DNA of 7,284 nucleotides from Gemmataceae bacterium (GTDB lineage: Bacteria > Planctomycetota > Planctomycetia > Gemmatales > Gemmataceae), in NCBI GenBank assembly GCA_020847555.1, contig JADLBT010000508.1, positions 1-7,284 on the forward strand, in the 5' to 3' direction. Both the position numbers and the translations under genes were made by a program. Of the stretch, positions 4,729 to 7,284 are shown one piece after another. The notes beneath the pieces are model-generated. The model ran no database searches. It was not told the DNA's origin and saw only the letters and a program-made list of their open reading frames with translations. Within the stretch, counting starts at the first letter, position 1. Each line of letters begins with the position of its first letter.

Positions 4729-5876
4729 TAACTCAGAATGGGGAGCCGCGTCCGGCCTTCGCCGAGCGCGGCCTCGGGTAGTTTCGGACCGCGGGCGGCC
4801 TCTTCCTTCTCCCAGGAGTCGATTTCCTCCAGGAGTGCCTCGACCATCTCGCTTTCGAGGACGTGGCGGACGATCTCGCCGCGGCGGAAGATGACGCCCT
4901 TGCCCTTGCCGGCGGCGATGCCGATGTCCGCCTCGCGCGCCTCGCCCGGCCCGTTCACGACGCAGCCGAGGACGCTCACCTTGACCGCCGTGGTGCGGCC
5001 CTCCAGGCGCTTCTCCAGCTGAGCGATGATTCCTTCCAGGTCGATCTCCAGCCGGCCGCACGTCGGGCAGGCGATCAACTCCGGCTTGCGGACACGCCGC
5101 TGCGTCGCCTGGAGGATGTCGAACGCGGCCGCGATTTCCGGCACCGGGTCGCCGAGCAGGCTGATGCGGATCGTGTCGCCGATGCCGTCGAGCAGGATCG
5201 GCGCCAGCCCGCATGCCGACTTGGTGACCGCGTAGGGCGGCTTGCCGGCCTCGGTGATGCCGATGTGCGTCGGGTAGTCGGCCTGCTTCGCGTACAGCCG
5301 GTACGCCTCGACGGCCGTCAGCACATCGCTCGACTTGAGCGAGACGATCAGGTCGTGATACCCCTCGGACTCGGCAATTTCGATGTAACGCAGCGCGCTC
5401 TCGACCATTGCGGGCGGGCACGGGAAGCCGTGCTTCTCGACCAACTCGCGCTCCAGGCTGCCGGCGTTGACGCCGATGCGCATCGGCAGGCCGCGCGCCT
5501 TCGCCTTGCGGATCACCTGACGATAGCGGTCGTACCCGCCGATGTTGCCCGGGTTGATGCGGATCTTGTCGATCGGGTGATCCAGCGCCGCCAGCGCCAT
5601 CCTGTAGTCGAAGTGGATGTCGCAGATGAGCGGGATGTGGATGCGCTGGCGGATCGCGCCGAGAACGGCCGCGTCCTGCGCCTTGGGAACGGTGACGCGA
5701 ACGATCTCACACCCGGCCTTCTCCAGGCGGAGGATCTCCGCGACGGTGCCGTCGAGATCGTAGGTATCGGTGGTGGTCATCGACTGCACCCAGATCGGGT
5801 TGTCGCCGCCGACGACCTTGTCGCCGACCCGCACCGCGCGGGTTTTGTGCCGCTGGAACGTATGCTGGTAACCCAT
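4728..5876 (-). CDS. ispG: 4-hydroxy-3-methylbut-2-en-1-yl diphosphate synthase (IspG/GcpE), 382 aa
   Basis: IspG is the iron-sulfur enzyme of the MEP (non-mevalonate) isoprenoid pathway. It reductively opens 2-C-methyl-D-erythritol 2,4-cyclodiphosphate to HMBPP in the cytoplasm, with electrons from ferredoxin or flavodoxin. From the ATG at 5876 the protein has the TIM-barrel domain (about 10-250: NPIWVQSMTTTDT, AGCEIVRVTVP, ICDIHFDYRMAL, KIRINPGNIG, RIGVNAGSL, LIVSLKSSD, GITEAG) and the C-terminal 4Fe-4S domain. The cluster ligands are C270 and C273 (ACPTCGR), C305 (VLGCVVNGPGE) and E312, the same numbers as in E. coli IspG. It is the short two-domain bacterial form; the last 25 or so residues are a poorly conserved tail. 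The frame is open upstream to an ATG at 5978, but those 34 residues look unlike IspG and overlap a likely promoter. GAGGAG at 5885-5880 is the ribosome site for 5876, though its three-base spacing is short. Confidence 0.96.
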   Translation of the reverse strand: MGYQHTFQRHKTRAVRVGDKVVGGDNPIWVQSMTTTDTYDLDGTVAEILRLEKAGCEIVRVTVPKAQDAAVLGAIRQRIHIPLICDIHFDYRMALAALDHPIDKIRINPGNIGGYDRYRQVIRKAKARGLPMRIGVNAGSLERELVEKHGFPCPPAMVESALRYIEIAESEGYHDLIVSLKSSDVLTAVEAYRLYAKQADYPTHIGITEAGKPPYAVTKSACGLAPILLDGIGDTIRISLLGDPVPEIAAAFDILQATQRRVRKPELIACPTCGRLEIDLEGIIAQLEKRLEGRTTAVKVSVLGCVVNGPGEAREADIGIAAGKGKGVIFRRGEIVRHVLESEMVEALLEEIDSWEKEEAARGPKLPEAALGEGRTRLPILS

Positions 5877-5879
5877 CTG

Positions 5880-5885
5880 CTCCTC
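5880..5885 (-). promoter_or_regulatory. Shine-Dalgarno for ispG
   Basis: On the minus strand GAGGAG ends three bases before the ATG at 5876. The spacing is shorter than the usual five to nine bases, but neither upstream ATG (5978, 5972) has a better site, so this supports the internal start. Confidence 0.55.
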
Positions 5886-5976
5886 GCTCACTTCCAGGTT
5901 GACCTGGCCCGCGTCGAAGGTGCGGGGCCGTCCGTGGGTTGCTGCTGGCCGTTGCGGTGGGGCGTAAAACATCCTC

Positions 5977-6006
5977 ATCCTAGTTTGCCGCCCCGCAAGC
6001 CGTCAA
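5977..6006 (-). promoter_or_regulatory. Likely sigma-70-type promoter of ispG
   Basis: On the minus strand TTGACG (6006-6001; five of six matches to TTGACA) and TAGGAT (5982-5977; four of six matches to TATAAT) are 18 bases apart. Transcription would begin near 5970, giving a leader of about 95 bases before the ATG at 5876. The -10 overlaps the first possible ATG (5978), so that codon could not be in the mRNA. It is the best -35/-10 pair I found in the window, but it is untested. Confidence 0.45.
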
Positions 6007-6098
6007 GGCAGAGGTGCCGGTCGCCGCGGAGGTTGCGCGAGCCCAGTGGCGTCAGGCCTGGGCGCGGGAGTTAACTGGCGTGGTGCGGACGAACCAGA

Positions 6099-6104
6099 TA
6101 GAAT
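6099..6104 (+). promoter_or_regulatory. Weak candidate -10 for the kinase gene
   Basis: TAGAAT matches TATAAT at five of six positions and lies about 50 bases before the GTG start, in the less GC-rich part of the divergent ispG/kinase region. No convincing -35 is found at 16-18 bases; the nearest similar sequence, TTAACT at 6071-6076, is 22 bases away. Low confidence. Confidence 0.2.
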
Positions 6105-6142
6105 CGGTGTCAGTGTTGTCGCCTCATCACGCCCCCGCTGCT

Positions 6143-6146
6143 GGAG
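6143..6146 (+). promoter_or_regulatory. Shine-Dalgarno for the kinase GTG start
   Basis: GGAG lies seven bases before the GTG at 6154. I see no ATG in this frame between 6070 and the kinase domain, and the family's N-terminal extension begins here, so GTG is the likely start. Confidence 0.6.
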
Positions 6147-6153
6147 TGTCACC

Positions 6154-7284
6154 GTGCCCCCCGCCTCAGTCGATGACCTGGTTCGGCTGCTCCTGGACGG
6201 CGGCCTCCTCGAGCCCGAGCAGCGCGCCGCGCTGGACGGCCTGCAGGCGGCCTTCCCCGATCCGCGCGCGCTCGCAAGGGAGCTGGTGCAGCGCGGCTGG
6301 CTGACTCCCTACCAGGTCAACCGCCTCATGCAGGGCCGTGTCGAGGAGATGCTGCTGGGGCCCTACGTCCTGCTGGAGGGGGTGGGCGAGGGCGGCATGG
6401 GCCAGGTCTTCAAGGCCCGCCACCGGGTGATGAACCGGGTGGTGGCCCTCAAGCTGATCCGCAAGGAGCAGCTCGACAGCGGCGCGGCGGTGCAGCGGTT
6501 TCGCCGCGAGATCCAGGCCGCCGGCCAGCTGGCGCACCCGAACATCGTGATGGCGCACGACGCCGGGCAGGTGGGCGAGCGGCATTTCCTGGTGATGGAG
6601 TACGTCGCAGGGGTGGACCTGGGGCGTCTGGTGCGGCAGCAGGGGCCGCTGGCGGTGCCGCAAGCCTGCGCAGCGGCGCGGCAGGCAGCGCTGGGGCTGC
6701 AGCACGCCCACGAGCGCGGCCTGGTGCATCGCGACGTCAAGCCGTCCAACCTGCTGCTCGCCAGCGACGGCGTCGTCAAGCTCCTCGACCTCGGCCTGGC
6801 CCGGCCGTTCGCCGTGCCGGGACCGTCGGGCGCCGAGCTGACGCAGAGCGGTGTGGTGATGGGCACGCCGGACTACCTGGCGCCCGAGCAGGCGCTGGAC
6901 CCGCGGGCGGTCGATATTCGTGCCGACATCTACAGCCTCGGCTGCACGCTGTACTTCCTGCTGACGGGCCGGCCGCCGTTCCCGACCGAGGGCTCGCTGA
7001 CGCAGAAGCTGCTGTGGCACCAGCACGCCGACCCGGACGCCGTCGAGGCGGCGCGGCCGGACGTGCCGCCGGCCCTGAGCGCGGTGCTGCGGCGCATGAT
7101 GGCCCGGCGCCCGGCCGACCGCTACCAGACGCCGGGCGAGGCGGCCGCCGCCCTGGTGCCCTTCTGCGCCGGGCCGCCGACGCTGCCGACCGCGCTGCCG
7201 GAAACCGTGTCGCTCACGGCGGCGCCGGCCGACGCGCCGACGGCGCCGGAACGCGGGTGGACGCTGACGACCGACCCGAGCCTA
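6154..7284 (+). CDS. Serine/threonine protein kinase, Hanks type, N-terminal 377 aa (runs off window)
   Basis: Residues 1-66 form a Leu/Ala-rich helical region (DDLVRLLLDGGLLEPEQRAAL, then LVQRGWLTPYQVNRLMQGR) of the type that precedes many planctomycete kinases. The kinase domain follows at about 70-335: Gly loop GVGEGGMGQVF (76-86), catalytic Lys K100 (VALK), helix-C Glu E119, catalytic loop HRDVKPSN (192-199), metal-binding motif DLG (212-214) in place of DFG, activation segment GTPDYLAPEQ (237-246), the DIYSLGCTLYFLLTG helix (258-272), and a closing RRPADRYQT (318-326). All catalytic residues are present, so it should be active. After 335 the chain is Pro/Thr/Ala-rich, probably a linker to a C-terminal region (often a membrane helix and sensor or repeat domain) outside the window. 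The GTG start is supported by GGAG at 6143-6146. It is transcribed divergently from ispG. Substrates are unknown; such kinases phosphorylate Thr/Ser and create FHA-binding sites. Confidence 0.94.
   Translation, partial: MPPASVDDLVRLLLDGGLLEPEQRAALDGLQAAFPDPRALARELVQRGWLTPYQVNRLMQGRVEEMLLGPYVLLEGVGEGGMGQVFKARHRVMNRVVALKLIRKEQLDSGAAVQRFRREIQAAGQLAHPNIVMAHDAGQVGERHFLVMEYVAGVDLGRLVRQQGPLAVPQACAAARQAALGLQHAHERGLVHRDVKPSNLLLASDGVVKLLDLGLARPFAVPGPSGAELTQSGVVMGTPDYLAPEQALDPRAVDIRADIYSLGCTLYFLLTGRPPFPTEGSLTQKLLWHQHADPDAVEAARPDVPPALSAVLRRMMARRPADRYQTPGEAAAALVPFCAGPPTLPTALPETVSLTAAPADAPTAPERGWTLTTDPSL

Noticed and set aside
4863..6074. 403-residue open frame on the + strand, antisense to ispG
   Set aside because: ispG on the minus strand is beyond doubt, and this frame is Asp/Arg/Leu/Ala-rich with no recognisable motif.
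6166..7026. 286-residue minus-strand frame at the right end
   Set aside because: It is antisense to a clear Ser/Thr kinase and has the His/Gln/Leu/Arg bias of a shadow frame.

Overview
The window is GC-rich chromosomal DNA that most resembles a planctomycete of the Gemmata type. This is inferred from gene content only. The indicators are a Ser/Thr kinase with a short helical N-terminal extension of the planctomycete kind, a protein with two zinc ribbons, one membrane helix and a helical-repeat domain, an FHA protein with an acidic Pro-rich tail, an exported SAM-methyltransferase-like protein, and a long GC-rich intergenic inverted repeat. I see no rRNA, tRNA, CRISPR array, transposase or phage gene.

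Layout, left to right. Positions 1-478 hold no convincing gene, but they contain a possible extended -10 promoter for the next gene. On the + strand follow a UspA-type universal stress protein (479-898), a small DUF2007-type protein with an acidic tail (986-1285), and a SAM-methyltransferase fold with an N-terminal signal peptide (1334-2041, GTG start). The last two have strong Shine-Dalgarno sequences and short gaps, so the three may form one operon. A 19-bp imperfect hairpin (2076-2123) separates this block from a convergent minus-strand block.

The minus-strand block, in transcription order, is ispG (5876-4728), a zinc-ribbon/TM/helical-repeat protein (4622-2865) and an FHA-domain protein (2761-2138). 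A striking 35-bp-arm inverted repeat (4647-4728) fills nearly all of the gap between ispG and the zinc-ribbon gene. Its outer edge coincides with the first base of the ispG stop codon on the + strand. At the right end, a Ser/Thr protein kinase starts at a GTG (6154), is transcribed divergently from ispG, and runs off the window.

How the genes may work together. ispG is a housekeeping isoprenoid (MEP pathway) gene. The FHA protein (phosphothreonine reader) and the kinase (phosphothreonine writer) lie on either side of ispG and the zinc-ribbon gene, so a signalling link is possible but not shown. I did not find a clearly new defence or mobile system. The most unusual features are the nested inverted repeat at the ispG end, the exported methyltransferase, and the unstudied zinc-ribbon/TM/repeat plus FHA pair.
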